In this document: piece after piece, positions 11,011 to 22,458 of the stretch
How the letters are laid out: every line of letters starts with the position of its first letter
Position numbering within the stretch: position 1 is the stretch's first letter
From: Anadara kagoshimensis
Taxonomy: Eukaryota; Mollusca; Bivalvia; Arcoida; Arcidae
Assembly: GCA_021292105.1 (NCBI GenBank)
Contig: CM037867.1
Location: forward strand, 9,552,728 to 9,616,727
Length of the DNA: 64,000 nucleotides
Direction of reading: 5' to 3'
Program-made: the position numbers and the translations under genes
The notes under the pieces: generated by a model
What the model was told of the DNA's origin: nothing
Databases searched by the model: none
Seen by the model: the letters and a program-made list of their open reading frames with translations, nothing else

Positions 11011-11825
11011 ATTCAACGAACAATCTTGTTCTCTGATGTAATGTGTGAAGCAACCACTCTATTGCTTATTTCTGCATGGTCTATGGATATTAACAATTAG
11101 CTCATTCGGAATAATGTCCCGCTCAACAAGAAGTTTAGCAATACCGTGGTCTACACCCGGATTGGCCGAGATGTCCACAACTCGATCAACTAGGCCACCT
11201 TCTATTATTCTATTTTATTTTGTTCTGAATTCATATAGGATCTGGGTTTAAAGTTTAAGGGGTATTTGGGCTCACAAATGTACATGGCTTATCATCCGTG
11301 TTAGATGAACACATTGGCTTATAACTGATAACTACTAGATTAAGAGCGAGACAAATTTCTCTGTTAAGATTTGAAAAGAAATCGTTGTTTTATTTTCGCG
11401 ATATTTTGTATTTTATTTTCATTTGTACATAATGACAGACTGAATTAATTTTAATTTTTTATCAAACAATAATGTGCAAGCACAGGATTATCAGCTTATA
11501 TGCACGCCACGCCACTGTTCTATCTAGAAAATTGTAATACGTTACTTTTAAAAAGGACTTTATTTTAATAAAAAAAACAACATATATGTAATATTTACTT
11601 TGGTTAATGTCTACATCTGCTATGACATTCAATCATGCACTATAAATGCAGTACTTGGGAGGTTCGTAACAGATTGATAGAAGGGCATAGACATTTCAGA
11701 CAGGAGAATTTTACATTGGTCCTTAGACATGTTCATGTAGGATTATCACAGCTTACAGAAAGGAACTTCATTGACAAAACTTAGGGAGAAAAATATGAAA
11801 TTTGCTGTTTGTACTGGTGACCGCT
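11011..11825. other. non-coding stretch, nothing recognised
   Basis: AT-rich sequence with no supported ORF, repeat copy or RNA gene. The frame at 11045-11251 has no family features. Confidence 0.4.
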
Positions 11826-12182
11826 TTAACCCGATTGTCGTGTTGAAGTCAGTGCTGGGCGGTGTTATCGTATTTATCACACCGCTTTTCTTATGCAGAG
11901 TAGTTATTGAAGGCCTGTACATCTATGCATTCAAAGATTGACTTGGCATCATATTTACATGTTTATGAAGCACATTAAATTTTAAGTAAATGGTGAATCT
12001 AAACATGTATTAACGAGTTTTTAACATTCAGGATGACGCTATAAAACGCGCACCATAAGTGTACATTTACACAAACCAATTACGGCTTCTGAAAACTCTT
12101 GGCACTGATGACGTGATACATGTACACGTCAACAATGACGTGACGTAATACATTTTCAAACATCTGGCATTGAAAGGGTTAA
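11826..12182. mobile_element. possible piggyBac-type MITE
   Basis: TTAACCCG at the left and GGCATTGAAAGGGTTAA at the right resemble piggyBac ends at TTAA sites; the right end equals that of the 7892 element (reverse of TTAACCCTTTCAATGCC). The interior has ATGACGTGAT and AATGACGTGACGTAA motifs. The left terminal repeat matches only over TTAACCC, so the left border is uncertain. Confidence 0.45.
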
Positions 12183-12194
12183 AAAGTTAAGTAA

Positions 12195-12503
12195 TGGTGT
12201 TTAACGCCCAAGTCAAGAATATTTAACTTATATCTAGACGTCGCCAGCTATAGGCACAGGTGCAGAAATTTTGCCTTTGCGTTGCGCTGATGGCATTATA
12301 CAGCAGGGTTTTTTATCATGCCAAGCCTACCGTGACACGGGGCCTCGTTTATTTTAAGTTCCCATCCGAAAGAACCGTGACTTTCATTTCGTAATGCTGA
12401 GTGCTTTGTGAAAGAACAATCACTACCTACTTTCAATTCTTGGGTCAGACCCGGCCGGGGTTCGAACCAACGACTCCAATTTACGGAGCGAGCACTTAAG
12501 GAG
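12195..12503 (-). repeat. tRNA-derived SINE, minus strand
   Basis: Nearly full copy in reverse. The body (ggtgtttaacgcccaagtca, cgttgcgctgatggcatta, tgacacggggcctcg) is followed by the Pol III-type head, whose B box ggttcgaacc is at about 12458-12467. Same family as 1061, 19062, 22707 and 30080. Confidence 0.88.
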
Positions 12504-12546
12504 TAGATCTTAATTGATATCATGTGGTATTATCAGTGTGCACGTA

Positions 12547-13600
12547 TAAATCCGTGTCCAAATCATAATCTCAAAGCAAGGTAAATAACTTGGAAATCGG
12601 TAAATAAAGTTCAACACGTGAATTTGCACCTGGAAAGTGAGACCGGGTCACCCTGAAGGTTAGGCACTTAGTGTTTAGTTTCCTACACCGACATGCGTAA
12701 AATCGAAATTGCTAATGACTATGGGACATCAAATACTAGTATATCCATTGTAATTTTAGATACAGAAACATAAGACGAGAGCGAGTCATTATGTAACCAG
12801 ACTTTCCAATTTTCAATATGTCGACATGGTTATGGTATTTGTGCCTTGTTTCAATACATGTTTTATACCTCGATACAAAATTGCATGCGTATCGAGTCAT
12901 TCTTTAATAAGATATTGAACGCAAAATATCGGTGGTGATGCAAAGGCATGATTTTCATCTAAAGGTAAGCATTGCTGTATTTGGCACTTGTATTGAAAAG
13001 GAAATACAAGGCGAGTAAGTCGATATTTATGGGTCTTCGGTACCATTTAATTAAGTCCTGGATAGGGGAATTCAAACGCTGTAGAACATCTTTAGCAGAT
13101 AAAGCCTGAACTAGACGCCCACTTGATGTCATTGACGAAATGTGTAACATAGTTCTGGTAAGGCGATTTTATGCAAGCATTGTGCATTTTACATGATAGC
13201 ATATTAACAATCTTACATGATCGTTTAAGTATGTACAAACTTACTAAACCAGCTGAGAGACACCGTCCGTGAAAAACGCCAAAGTAAACTCTCTAAAGGT
13301 GATTTGCTGGAACAGGACAAGCATAGTACTTGGGGTTAGAAGATAATTACATCAAAAAGGAATAGGTGGATCTCAACCGAAAATAAGTTAGGCTTTTTTA
13401 TATTGACTCGCCCGGTACTGATCAACAATATTGTTATGACAACCATAAAACTGTTTGGAGCCTTGATAATTTTGGGCTTGCAATATCCCTGTGTCATCAG
13501 TTTATGCACCTTGCTTCGTTTAATAAAGTTCCCAGAGAGGGAGGAAGCTCTACCATAGCGTATTATTTGTGAAACAAAAACACCATAAGCAGGAGAATCA
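12547..13600 (+). repeat. repeat B, copy 2, split by a mariner relic
   Basis: The 5' half (12547-12778: aatcataatctcaaagcaag, gtgagaccgggtcaccctg) and the 3' half (13414-13600: tgatcaacaatattgttatg, gggcttgcaatatccctg, caccataagcagg) are collinear with the 3837 copy. They are separated by about 635 bases that have mariner-like ends. Confidence 0.85.
12779..13413 (+). pseudogene. mariner-family transposase relic nested in repeat B
   Basis: The ends gagcgagtcattatg and the reverse complement of tatattgactcgcccggt form imperfect inverted repeats. 13220-13320 in the plus frame reads LLNQLRDTVREKRQSKLSKG, the segment following the second catalytic region of mariner transposases. Its reverse complement aligns with the element at 27409-28595 (shared gcctaacttattt end). 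Internally deleted and dead. Confidence 0.75.
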
Positions 13601-14332
13601 GGGGGGGAATTTCAAGATGTATAGGTTAGAAGGAAATATCTCGTTACACTTTATGCTATTTATTGGATGCAGGTTTATAAAGGAGGCATGGTCCACTGGT
13701 TGAAATACAAGTTACGCACTCAGTATTTCAGTACCATTTTGTTTTTACATTGTAAGCCTAGTGTAGTTCAAATGGTATTAACAATTGTCTGTTATAGCTT
13801 CCTTTGATAAGAACAGTTTAAGCGCACACCAGAATTTTTGTCTTGTTTTTTTTCAACCAAATTGGATCAAAATTCGGTCAAAATATACCGAATGGCTGAT
13901 AAAAGTGCCACTGTTAATCTCAAGTCCGACTCAAACATATGGAGCTAGCAATTTATTAGCTACAATCAGAGTTAGTGTGTTTGTGACAGCGAGTTATGCT
14001 TTATTTCTATATAAATCCAAATTAAATAATTGGATAAAGTTTGATATTTTTCACTTACTGGTTCGTAGTCGTAACAGGAAATCTATATGCGCATCCGCGA
14101 TTAGCCCAGAAGAATATATCTGCGCATAGTAAACCATTGGCGTTATGGGGGTTTAACATGTTGAAAAAAACCAATTTCAATGTGTAAATTTACCATAGCG
14201 CCAACATTTGCCTTTCTACAGAAAAAGTCTGACAAATGTGGACACACATACGGATTGGCGAGTGAATGATATAAACCATTCAATTATTCAATTTAATTAA
14301 ATTTCCCATGGAAATTAAACATACACGTGACG
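13601..14332. other. non-coding stretch, no gene recognised
   Basis: The 114-codon open frame at 13785-14129 has no recognisable domain, an unconvincing start and repeat-like composition; it was not accepted as a gene. Confidence 0.4.
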
Positions 14333-14545
14333 GATGTAGCTAGCTAAACAGGAAGTGCTTACCCTTCCGGAGCACACGACTTCACTTCCCTGGTGGAAGT
14401 TCACGTGTCTTACCTAACCTGTCAGTTCTAAAGTTTATACTTTGCTTCTGGATTGTGATTTGGACTAGGGAAGTGGGGCCGGCTGATCCGGAAAGGTAAA
14501 CACCTCCTGTTTAGCTAGCTACAGCCGCCACATGTGTAAAAGAAT
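14333..14545. repeat. two repeat B fragments, opposed orientation
   Basis: 14333-14455 is a reverse copy (gtagctagctaaacaggaag, acccttccggagcac, ttcacgtgtc). 14456-14545 is a forward fragment (ggaagtggggccggctgatc, agctagctacagccgcca). Together they make a loose inverted repeat around 14455. Confidence 0.8.
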
Positions 14546-14809
14546 GAAGATTTCAATATGGTCCAAAGTCACCCTTATTAATTATTCATGAATACGCACT
14601 TTCTAGCCTTGCAGTTTAAATTATTTTATACAAGATAAAATAATTATGTGTTCTGATCGTAAATACTGTTATAATAACTGTTGACAATACAAAAACTATT
14701 CAATAAGAATCATCAATTCCTAATCACATGTGACACGTGTTCTACAGCTGACTGTAAATATGCCGCTGGAAACCCCGAAAATTGATAGATTCGATTGCAT
14801 CTCGGGAAA

Positions 14810-15119
14810 TTAACCCTCTTGCTGGTTTGTTTGCTGTACTCTACACACAGCTTGCCCTACGGACATATATATCTTTTCCATGGAAATGACAAATCTTTGT
14901 TAAATGACTTAGAAATACTTAAAATCTTTTATAAAAAAAATACAAATGCAAAATATTGACAATCGTGATTACAAAATACAATTAACTGATGATGTCATAT
15001 GACTACAAATGCGTCTGACGTCATAATCTATTGTTGATGTCAAATAATTTCGCATTGTGAACTTCAATTTTGCACTGCCAACGTTGGGTTGAAAATTAAT
15101 TTGGCAGCAAGAGGGTTAA
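14810..15119. mobile_element. piggyBac-type MITE, perfect ends and TTAA duplication
   Basis: TTAA-CCCTCTTGCTG at the left and CAGCAAGAGGG-TTAA at the right give perfect 11-base terminal inverted repeats starting with CCC and flanked by TTAA, the invariant piggyBac target. 310 bp including the target copies, no ORF. It contains tgatgatgtcat and tctgacgtcata near 14990-15025, similar in style to the right end of the piggyBac element at 26335. Confidence 0.92.
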
Positions 15120-15392
15120 ACAACTCAAATAAATCATATATTAAAGTGAACATAATAGTTTTCAGTGTATTCCTGTATTTCTTGTACCGAGGATGAGTGT
15201 GAGTGTTCTTAGTGTTTTGGCTATGACTATCACAAGACAAAAATGATATATTTAAGCTAGATACATGCCTTCTGTAAACCACCTTTAAGGTACTTTCCTT
15301 TAAAGGGTAAAGGAGCTTAATTACAATTGAATGGCAAACAACTTTAGTGGGTCATAATTCATTTTGTCTTCTTTCGACTAAGCAAATAAAAT

Positions 15393-15431
<39 letters not shown>

Positions 15432-16194
15432 TGAAACTTAAATGTGTGATATTATCTAGGAATATCAAATAACAGTGTTGACAAGTCAGCAAGTTTAAAA
15501 AAAACTTTTTGCACACCCATACACGGGGAGAAGAAGTTGATTCAACTACACACTAAAAGCAGAAAATAGAACAAAATAAAAAGTATATCAAGTTTGTAAT
15601 GCAATGTTTATTTGGATACGAGTTTAATTACAATTAATCCAAGAGAAAAAAAATCAGGTTCTTCCGACTATTATGCCTTTTATTTATTTCAAAACATGTC
15701 TGTCTCCAATATCAAAATCGAATTGAGTTTAATAAGAAACTTCTTGTTTCTAGTTAAGACGACCGGCGTATACAGGTGCATCTATAAGGTCACATTGTTC
15801 GTGAAGATATATAGGATGACGGTACATTAATTTAATCAGGTTATATGTGGCACTGTTAGCCGCTGAAATTAAAAACAGCATAACACATGCAATGAATTAT
15901 AGTAACACTTTAGGAATACTGTACAATATATAAATTAAAATAATAAACGTAATTATTTTGTTAGTTTAAAACAATATTTATTTCAGAAACTACAGTTACT
16001 ACAAAAATTAGTTACAATAATAAGTAAACATGTTCAGTAACGTTTAAGAATGTTTTATTTTCAATATCAAATATCATTCTATGAAAAATAGAATGAGGCA
16101 CGTAACATTTACGTTTGGATACCAATACGACAAAGATCAAGCGCGTTTCACTATAAACGATGAGATTAGACTCTGTTAGAAATAACTCAAAAGC
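15120..16194. other. non-coding stretch with (GA)n at 15395-15428
   Basis: A pure GA microsatellite of about 17 units is the only structure seen. Frames at 15064-15282 and 15612-15830 show no domain. Confidence 0.6.
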
Positions 16195-16345
16195 ACCGAT
16201 CCATGTTCAAATCACAATTCAAAGCAATGTAAAAACTTTGAAACTGATATTAAACACGTGAACTTTCAACTGGAGAATTGAGGACGGGTGTTCAGGAAGA
16301 GTAAGCACCACCGATTTAGCTAGCTACACCCACCAGGTGCGTATT
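16195..16345 (+). repeat. repeat B, copy (5' half)
   Basis: gatccatgttcaaatcacaa, ttaaacacgtgaactttc, gtgttcaggaagagtaagca, tagctagctacacccaccag: the first 150 bases of the repeat, then it stops. Confidence 0.8.
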
Positions 16346-16447
16346 AAAACAATGTTTCTAAAAGCTTTTTGGTCGCCTCCAGAAATTAAACTGTAGGCAA
16401 TCAAAAAACATTTTAGTTTGGTTGTTGACATTTATTTAGTCAGTTGC

Positions 16448-16687
16448 CTATGTTGAGTGCATCAGTTCTCTAATGGTGGAGAAAATAGGACTGTCCGAAG
16501 ACAACCCCCGATGCTCGACAAACTTTCTCACACTAGCCACCTGAGGGACGCATTGGTCTACACCCAAATCTAAATCTATTATTTTAGCTTTTTTTATATG
16601 AGACTTACTATTCATACGTTTTACCACCATCTGTGAGCCATCAGGTGTGATATTCAAACACAACAATCCATCCTTCCTGGGAGCCAT
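16448..16687 (-). CDS. hypothetical 79-codon open frame
   Basis: A minus-strand frame from an ATG at 16687 to a stop at 16448. The sequence (begins MAPRKDGLLCLNITPDGSQM) has balanced composition, low Asn/Lys bias and a plausible fold-like alternation, unlike most chance frames here. A splice acceptor or promoter is not evident. Not recognised; it may be a lone exon or a fragment of an element. Confidence 0.25.
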   Translation of the reverse strand: MAPRKDGLLCLNITPDGSQMVVKRMNSKSHIKKAKIIDLDLGVDQCVPQVASVRKFVEHRGLSSDSPIFSTIRELMHST

Positions 16688-17084
16688 GGATGGTTTACTA
16701 CAACATAAAGATGCATGTTATTTTAGGAAAAGTACAGACCTGTCGGAAGTCTACCACTTATAACTAACGAAAAAGTAGTTGTGGCTCGACTGGAAAGTAG
16801 TCTAGATACAGATAGGTAGTGGCCGAAAAGCTGCCGAAAAGATAGATAGCAGCTGTCGGTATACATATAGCTTACGAGGACCCGGTATGAGCAGATGATT
16901 CGGCACTAGCTCGTTAGCTTTTCGTTCCTTACGACAGGAATGAACTCTACCTACTGTAGGAAACAAATCAACACACTTTTGATAGCTTACGGTTTCTTAT
17001 TCAAATGGTAACAGTAAATAGTTGGCGTTTTCAATTGTTTTTTTTATTCAAAAGTTAAATTTTAAAAATTGTTTTACAACTTTG

Positions 17085-17210
17085 GTTCAACCACTACTTT
17101 GAAACTGGCAAATAAGGTTAAGCACGTGAACTTACACCGGAGAAGTGATGCCGGCTGCTCCGAAAGGTTAAGCACCTCATGTTTAGCTAGCTACACCCAC
17201 CACTGATCAA
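17085..17210 (+). repeat. repeat B, copy (5' third)
   Basis: aaggttaagcacgtgaactt, gaagtgatgccggctgctcc, tagctagctacacccaccac. Confidence 0.78.
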
Positions 17211-17654
17211 TTCGACAGCTATATGAAGATAGCTTTTTTTTCTGTCAATCTGCCAATCCAACAAGTCTCATAAAAATCTAACTTTTCACCCAGAAATATG
17301 CCCGTACTCCAAAAATATACCGTCCCAGCAAACAAACTTCTTTCATCCAGAAATTTACCGTTCCTAGCAAACTTTTCATTCAGAAATTTGCCGATGCTAG
17401 CAAACTCTTTATCCAGAAATACCCGTTCTCAGACCAATAGTTTATTGAAGGAAATCATTTTTGATTGAATTAAAATTAAGTCTTATATTTGAGTATGTAT
17501 GAGCTCATGATTGTAAAATATGTCGGATAGTTAGAGATTATAACCATTTAACTGGACAAGTTTTGTTATTTTTGTTGCTAGGCTGTTGCTGAGTATGTCA
17601 ATCAAACATCAAACCTACAGATCCATGTCTAAATTTTAAATCATAAAACAATTA

Positions 17655-17985
17655 ATGTGCTATGGCACAACTTATCCCCACTACGGGAACTTTATAAAAC
17701 GTAGCAAGCTGCTTACAAATACATCCTTTACTCCGGGATATTGCAAACTTATGTTTCATACCAAGGCCCTCGAAATGTTTCAGCTGTTTTCTCAATATTT
17801 GTTGATAATTATATAAGTATGTTGTTTCTGTATCCAAAATTATCCGTTAAATATTTGACTTACTATTAATTTTTTCTTTCATTTTCAATTTTGATTCAAA
17901 CGTTGCGGGTATAGCTAGCTAAACAGGAGGTGTTTAGCCTTCCGGAGTACCCGATATCACTTGCCTGAACGAAATGCACGGTTTT
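17655..17985 (-). repeat. repeat B, near full-length reverse copy
   Basis: gtgctatggcacaacttatc, ccactacgggaactttat, gggatattgcaaactta, gtttctgtatccaaaat, tatagctagctaaacaggag, agccttccggagtacccgat. An open frame (17652-17837) is incidental. Confidence 0.8.
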
Positions 17986-18132
17986 TAATTTGAAAGTATT
18001 TTAAATTTCAGGTTCTTAAAGCAAAACTGTCTTACTGGTCCCTGTGATCACTAGAATTGTCGCGTATTTATAACAGTACGGGCATATTCATACAGATAGT
18101 ATGATAGTAAAAAGATGTAACAATTACAAAAC

Positions 18133-18369
18133 TAGAGCCGTCTCGTGAGAGCCAAATACCCCCGCTCCAAACATTTTAAGTTTCCTGCGACCTTGACCTT
18201 CCCTATATGACCTTGGTTCAAGGTCATGACACACCTTTGGACCATGAAGATTATTCATGTGAAGTTTCATGAGAGTTGTCCAAAGCATTCGGACACGATT
18301 TTACACGGACAGACAGACAGACATGGTGATTCCTATATACCCCTCAAATATTTGCGGGGGTATAAATAA
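18133..18369 (+). repeat. repeat E, copy 1 (gccaaatacccccgc ... gcgggggtataaat)
   Basis: Begins ctagagccgtctcgtgag with acccccgc and ends tatttgcgggggtataaa, with gaccttgacctt, aagtttcatgagagttgtcc and a (cagacaga) tract between. Related copies are at 27071-27323 and, reversed, 56370-56535. Dispersed repeat, class unknown. Confidence 0.75.
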
Positions 18370-18520
18370 TAGTAAAATTGTGTTATGTTATGACATCATA
18401 ATAATAACAGTAATACTAGTAATAATAACAAACACTTTTTTAAAATGATCAAAGAATCATAGAGTCAAAGGGAGACAACTCTAGTTACCAAATTCGCGTG
18501 TTTAAAACTTAATTGGATCA

Positions 18521-18779
18521 GGCCCCGGTTTCACAATCATTCCTTAGTTAAGATTTTCCTTAACTTAAATTTAGCAAATTTTGGTAATCTCTTTTTGAAA
18601 CTGCTGATGAAAATTTTTTGCAAAACTAAATGCAAATGTTTAATTCTAGCAATTATCTTAAAATTGACACCTTAAGTTCCTAGATATCTTAAAAATTAAC
18701 AAAATTATAAAGATTTTAAATTTTGCATGATTTAAGTTAAGGGAAATCTTAGCTAAGGAATGATTGTGAAACAGGGGCC
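18521..18779. mobile_element. MITE with long terminal inverted repeats (259 bp)
   Basis: Left ggccccggtttcacaatcat with tccttagttaagattttcct; right gggaaatcttagctaaggaa with tgattgtgaaacaggggcc. The inverted repeats span about 48 bases with few mismatches. The centre is AT-rich and there is no ORF. Confidence 0.9.
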
Positions 18780-18839
18780 AGTATATTTACTTTTGATACT
18801 ATACATAAATTATAAAAAATCAAACAAATATCGAAATGC

Positions 18840-19021
18840 TTACACCATGGCAATGTCATAACTTTGTCCATCTTTATCAATCCTTTCACAAGAAAATTCC
18901 AAAGAATCTCCATTCTCGTAAGTCAAAGACATCTTGTTTCCTGCAAAGGTCAAAGACCTTACAAAATCTCCCTCAAATTGCCAAGTTTTGATAAAAAGTG
19001 GTGGAAATTGACATCCAGAAT
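18840..19021 (-). CDS. candidate coding exon, extracellular-looking
   Basis: On the minus strand an acceptor (tactacatttcag) ends at 19022. The following 60 codons read as a beta-rich, Cys-containing stretch: DSGCQFPPLFIKTWQFEGDF, then RSLTFAGNKMSLTYENGDSL and EFSCERIDKDGQSYDIAMV. It ends with TAA at 18842-18840, or with an overlapping GTGTAAG donor at 18845. Two Cys residues, a Trp-x-Phe and alternating beta strands suggest a secreted or ectodomain module. The open frame continues a little upstream into a SINE, where it is not coding. Family not recognised; no neighbouring exon found. Confidence 0.4.
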
Positions 19022-19061
19022 CTGAAATGTAATAATGATCTTGTTTGATACAGTTTTCCTG

Positions 19062-19250
19062 CCACGCCTGCTTTGACATGGGGGATCGGTTTTCAAGGTC
19101 TCTTCCGACGGAACCTGTGACTTTCATTTCTAAATGCCGAGTGCTTGGCGAATGCTAAGCTACTACCTATTTCCAAGTCTTGGTAAGACCCGACCGGGAT
19201 TTGAACCCACGATCTCCCGCATATGAAGCAAGTACTGTACCACTGAGTCA
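19062..19250 (-). repeat. tRNA-derived SINE, partial, minus strand
   Basis: ggtctcttccgacggaacct, gactttcatttctaaatgcc, gacccgaccgggatttgaac and cactgagtca correspond to the head and middle of the SINE at 22707-23032 in reverse. The body end is missing. Confidence 0.8.
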
Positions 19251-19378
19251 GGTAATAAAGGGGATACTATGGTATTGAACGAAGGACATTGTATTTCTAA
19301 GAGGTTTTAGTAGTAATCTGCTGGTAATAAACTTTAATTCAGCAACACTGATGTCAAGATCAAAAGTATTAAAACCAA

Positions 19379-20365
19379 CTTTCTCTCCTCTCCTCCTCGT
19401 CCTCCTCATTGGTCCTAGACATTTACATGTACCTTTACTAGAAAACTGTGAAGGGCTTGACATCAACAACTTTCTCTCCTCTCCTCTCCTCTCCTCTTCT
19501 CTCCTCGTCCTCCTCATTTCACATTAAATTGGACATATACACTTACATTTACTAGAATACTGTGAAGGGCTTGACAGCAACAACTTTCTCTCCTCTCCTC
19601 TCCTCTCCTCTTCTCTCCTCGTCCTCCTCATTTCACATTAAATTGGACATATACACTTACATTTACTAGAATACTGTGAAGGGCTTGACATCAACAACTT
19701 TCTCTCCTCTCCTCTCCTCTCCTCTTCTCTCCTCGTCCTCCTCATTTCACATTAAATTGGACATATACACTTACATTTACTAGAATACTGTGAAGGGCTT
19801 GACAGCAACAACTTTCTCTCCTCTCCTCTCCTCTCCTCGTCCTTACCATTTCACATTAAATTGTACCTAGATATTTACATATACCTTTACTAGAATACTG
19901 TGAAGGACTTGACAGCAACAACTTTCTCTCCACTCCTCTCCTCTCCTCTACTCGTCCTCCTCATTTTACATTAAATTGGATATTTACATATACCTTTACT
20001 AGAATACTGTGAAGGACTTGACAGCAACAACTTTCTCTCCACTCCTCTCCTCTCCTCTACTCGTCCTCCTCATTTTACATTAAATTGGATATTTACATAT
20101 ACCTTTACTAGAATACTGTTAAGGGCTTGACAGCAACAACTTTCTCTCCTCTCCTCTCCTCTCCTCGTCCTTACCATTTCACATTAAATTGGATATTTAC
20201 ATATACCTTTACTAGAATACTGTGAAGGGCTTGACAGCAACAACTTTCTCTCCACTCCTCTCCTCTCCTCTCCTCTCCTCTACTCGTCCTCCTCATTTTA
20301 CATTACATTGGATATTTACATATACCTTTACTAGAATACTGTGAAGGGCTTGACAGCAACAACTT
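19379..20365. repeat. minisatellite, unit about 109-116 bp, nine copies
   Basis: Each unit has a pyrimidine tract (ctttctctcctctcctctcc), a segment cgtcctcctcatttcacatt, a spacer around ttggacatatacactt, and acatttactagaatactgtg with aagggcttgacagcaacaac. Unit starts fall near 19379, 19468, 19583, 19699, 19812, 19921, 20030, 20139 and 20244, and the last tail ends near 20365. The number of tcctc steps varies between copies. Purine-rich peptides read from the opposite strand are artefacts. Confidence 0.95.
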
Positions 20366-21104
20366 TCAGCAGTATTTGTTTAACGTGGCTTCTCACAAGG
20401 GTTTTTTTTTTTAAACGGTAGAAGTTTGTAAACTGCCATATCCATACAGTCTACAGTGGAACTGTGGAGCATGGTCTTAAAAGACTCCACAGTTGTCTGT
20501 ATAACCGGTATATAGTGTGTTATTTCTTTAGAAGAATTTCTGTTTATACAAATCTGGTTTTTTGTAATATTAATGTGTTTAGAAAAGTTTAAAGGTATTA
20601 GTAATAAACTTTATTTGATGTCCTCATTAAGCTACTGATGTAAGTATATCCGCGCGCACATACTAGCTATAAATAGGTTAATAAGTGCATATGTAGTAGC
20701 TATCGCGTTCGCACGTGGTGGCTATTACGTGCGCACGGACATGTGGTAGTATTATGTTGGTAATACATTAATACATGCGAACGTAATAGGTAACCACGTA
20801 CGCAACTATTAACTTATTACGCACGTAATAAAACATATATTCCATGTCACTTCTGGTCCACCGTACAAAAGTGATATTATTTGTAACAAAGTACTTACTA
20901 GCTCTTACTAGGTTAATATTTGGTCCATTGTAATTAGTACAAGTGTTTTCTACGGTAGCCCCGGGCTGTCTTCTATCCGTACTGAAGAACCTTAAATTCT
21001 CGGCGTTGGAATCTAGATTATAAATAGAAGATGTACATGTGTATTTGACAAAACATGCACTTTGTTATTAAAATACATAACAGAACAGACAAATGTGGCA
21101 CCAA
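20366..21104. other. non-coding stretch with alternating acgtaata motifs
   Basis: 20640-20840 is built of irregular repeats of cgcac / acgtaata in both orientations (for example atcgcgttcgcacgtggtgg and tgcgaacgtaataggtaacc), suggesting a decayed palindromic element. No ORF. Confidence 0.4.
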
Positions 21105-21890
21105 TATTAAAAAGGGAGACAAATACAAACCATCAAACTATAGACCTATCTCCATAACATTCATATGCTGCAAACCCACGGAACATATCAATACAAACCA
21201 TCTCATATATAAAAACCAATAACATCCTTTATGACTTAAAGCATGGCTTTCGCTCCTCTAGATCCTGTGGAACCCAACTCATCTCTTTTCTACAAAAGCC
21301 GCATACACAAAACAGCCATCATAAACAAACCGATCTCATCATCATGGACTTTGCTAAAGCTTTTGACAAAGTACCCCACCAGCGACTACTATATAAACTA
21401 CACCACTACGGCATAAACAGCAAAGCTCTCGACTGAATATAAGCATTTCTGTCTAACAGAACACAGACAGTTGTATTAGATGACCAAGTATCAGACACAG
21501 TACAAGTCACACCAGGAGTCCCTCAAGGAACAGTTCTTGGACCAGTACTCTTCCTGGTATATATAAATGCTCTGCCGGAAACCCTCAAACACAGTAAGAT
21601 CAGATTGTTCGCAGATGACAGTATACTATACCTACCAATTAAAACTGCAAATGACTGCCGAAAACTGCAAGAAAACCTTATTGCAGCAGCAAAATAGGAA
21701 GAGGGCATGGGTAATGGCCCTCCACCCAGATAAACGTACTGTCCTGTCCATACCCAGAAGAAACAACCAATCCGTCACAACTATATCCTCCACAGTCATA
21801 GCCTTGAACATGTCACAGCAAAATATCTTGGTTTACCATTACAGTCAAATGTTACCTTTAAGGGAAGTGATATTACCCTGGCTGGTGTCA
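21105..21890 (+). pseudogene. LINE reverse transcriptase pseudogene
   Basis: In shifting plus-strand frames: KKGDKYKPSNYRPIS (RT block 1), DFAKAFDKVPHQRLLYKL (block 3), TPGVPQGTVLGPVLFLVYIN (block 4) and the catalytic IRLFADDSILY (block 5), followed by thumb-like sequence (AKYLGLPLQSNVTFKG). Stops and frameshifts break it at least three times. This is the polymerase of a jockey/CR1-like non-LTR element, 5' truncated and without recognisable endonuclease. Confidence 0.88.
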
Positions 21891-22068
21891 ACTTCAGTAA
21901 TTTTAAGACGTATCACATATACACAAATTATATTATTTTTAGTCAACATAATATTGCTTATCTCTAAATGTTGTTTATTATAAATAGTTGTGATAAGTGT
22001 CATATTATATATTTTCTTTAAATATTCTCAATAAAATAAGTCAGAATTTATAATATGATATTTTTTAA

Positions 22069-22274
22069 TACTGTAAACGTATTTAATTTCGCGTGTATTT
22101 ATTTACGAGGTATATGGACTTTAGTCATATCCGCGTAGTTGAATTTCCGCGGTTTTTAATATGTACTATAACACATTAAGCATAGTATAATTTTTCTTTG
22201 TATTTTTCGCGCAAACAAACGACCGCAAAATAAGCAAAAATTACTACACCGCGAAAATAAAGACGTTTACAGTA
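22069..22274. mobile_element. MITE with TACTGTAAACG ends (206 bp)
   Basis: TACTGTAAACGTatttaatttcgcg at the left is mirrored by cgcgaaaataaagACGTTTACAGTA at the right. The middle has paired cgcg motifs. The element at 59570-60518 has closely related ends. No target duplication could be recognised. Confidence 0.75.
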
Positions 22275-22458
22275 TTTCATTCAGAATAATAAAAAATTAA
22301 CAAGGTGACATGAGCTTTAAAACGAAGTATCTAAAAATAAATAAATTCCTATATCAACTTACCACTTAATCGTCTGACAGTGAATTCATAATATGTATCC
22401 ATCATCTGTCCTATAGACAAACATATGACTCTACTGCCATCCTGAGTCCTGTAATAAT

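Noticed and set aside
13785-14129. 114-codon plus frame
   Set aside because: No domain, low complexity and no supporting neighbours.
19248-19517. Arg/Glu-rich 89-codon frame
   Set aside because: Reverse reading of the pyrimidine minisatellite.
19379-20365. CRISPR-like array
   Set aside because: Regular units, but the spacers are not unique and there are no cas genes; this is an animal minisatellite.
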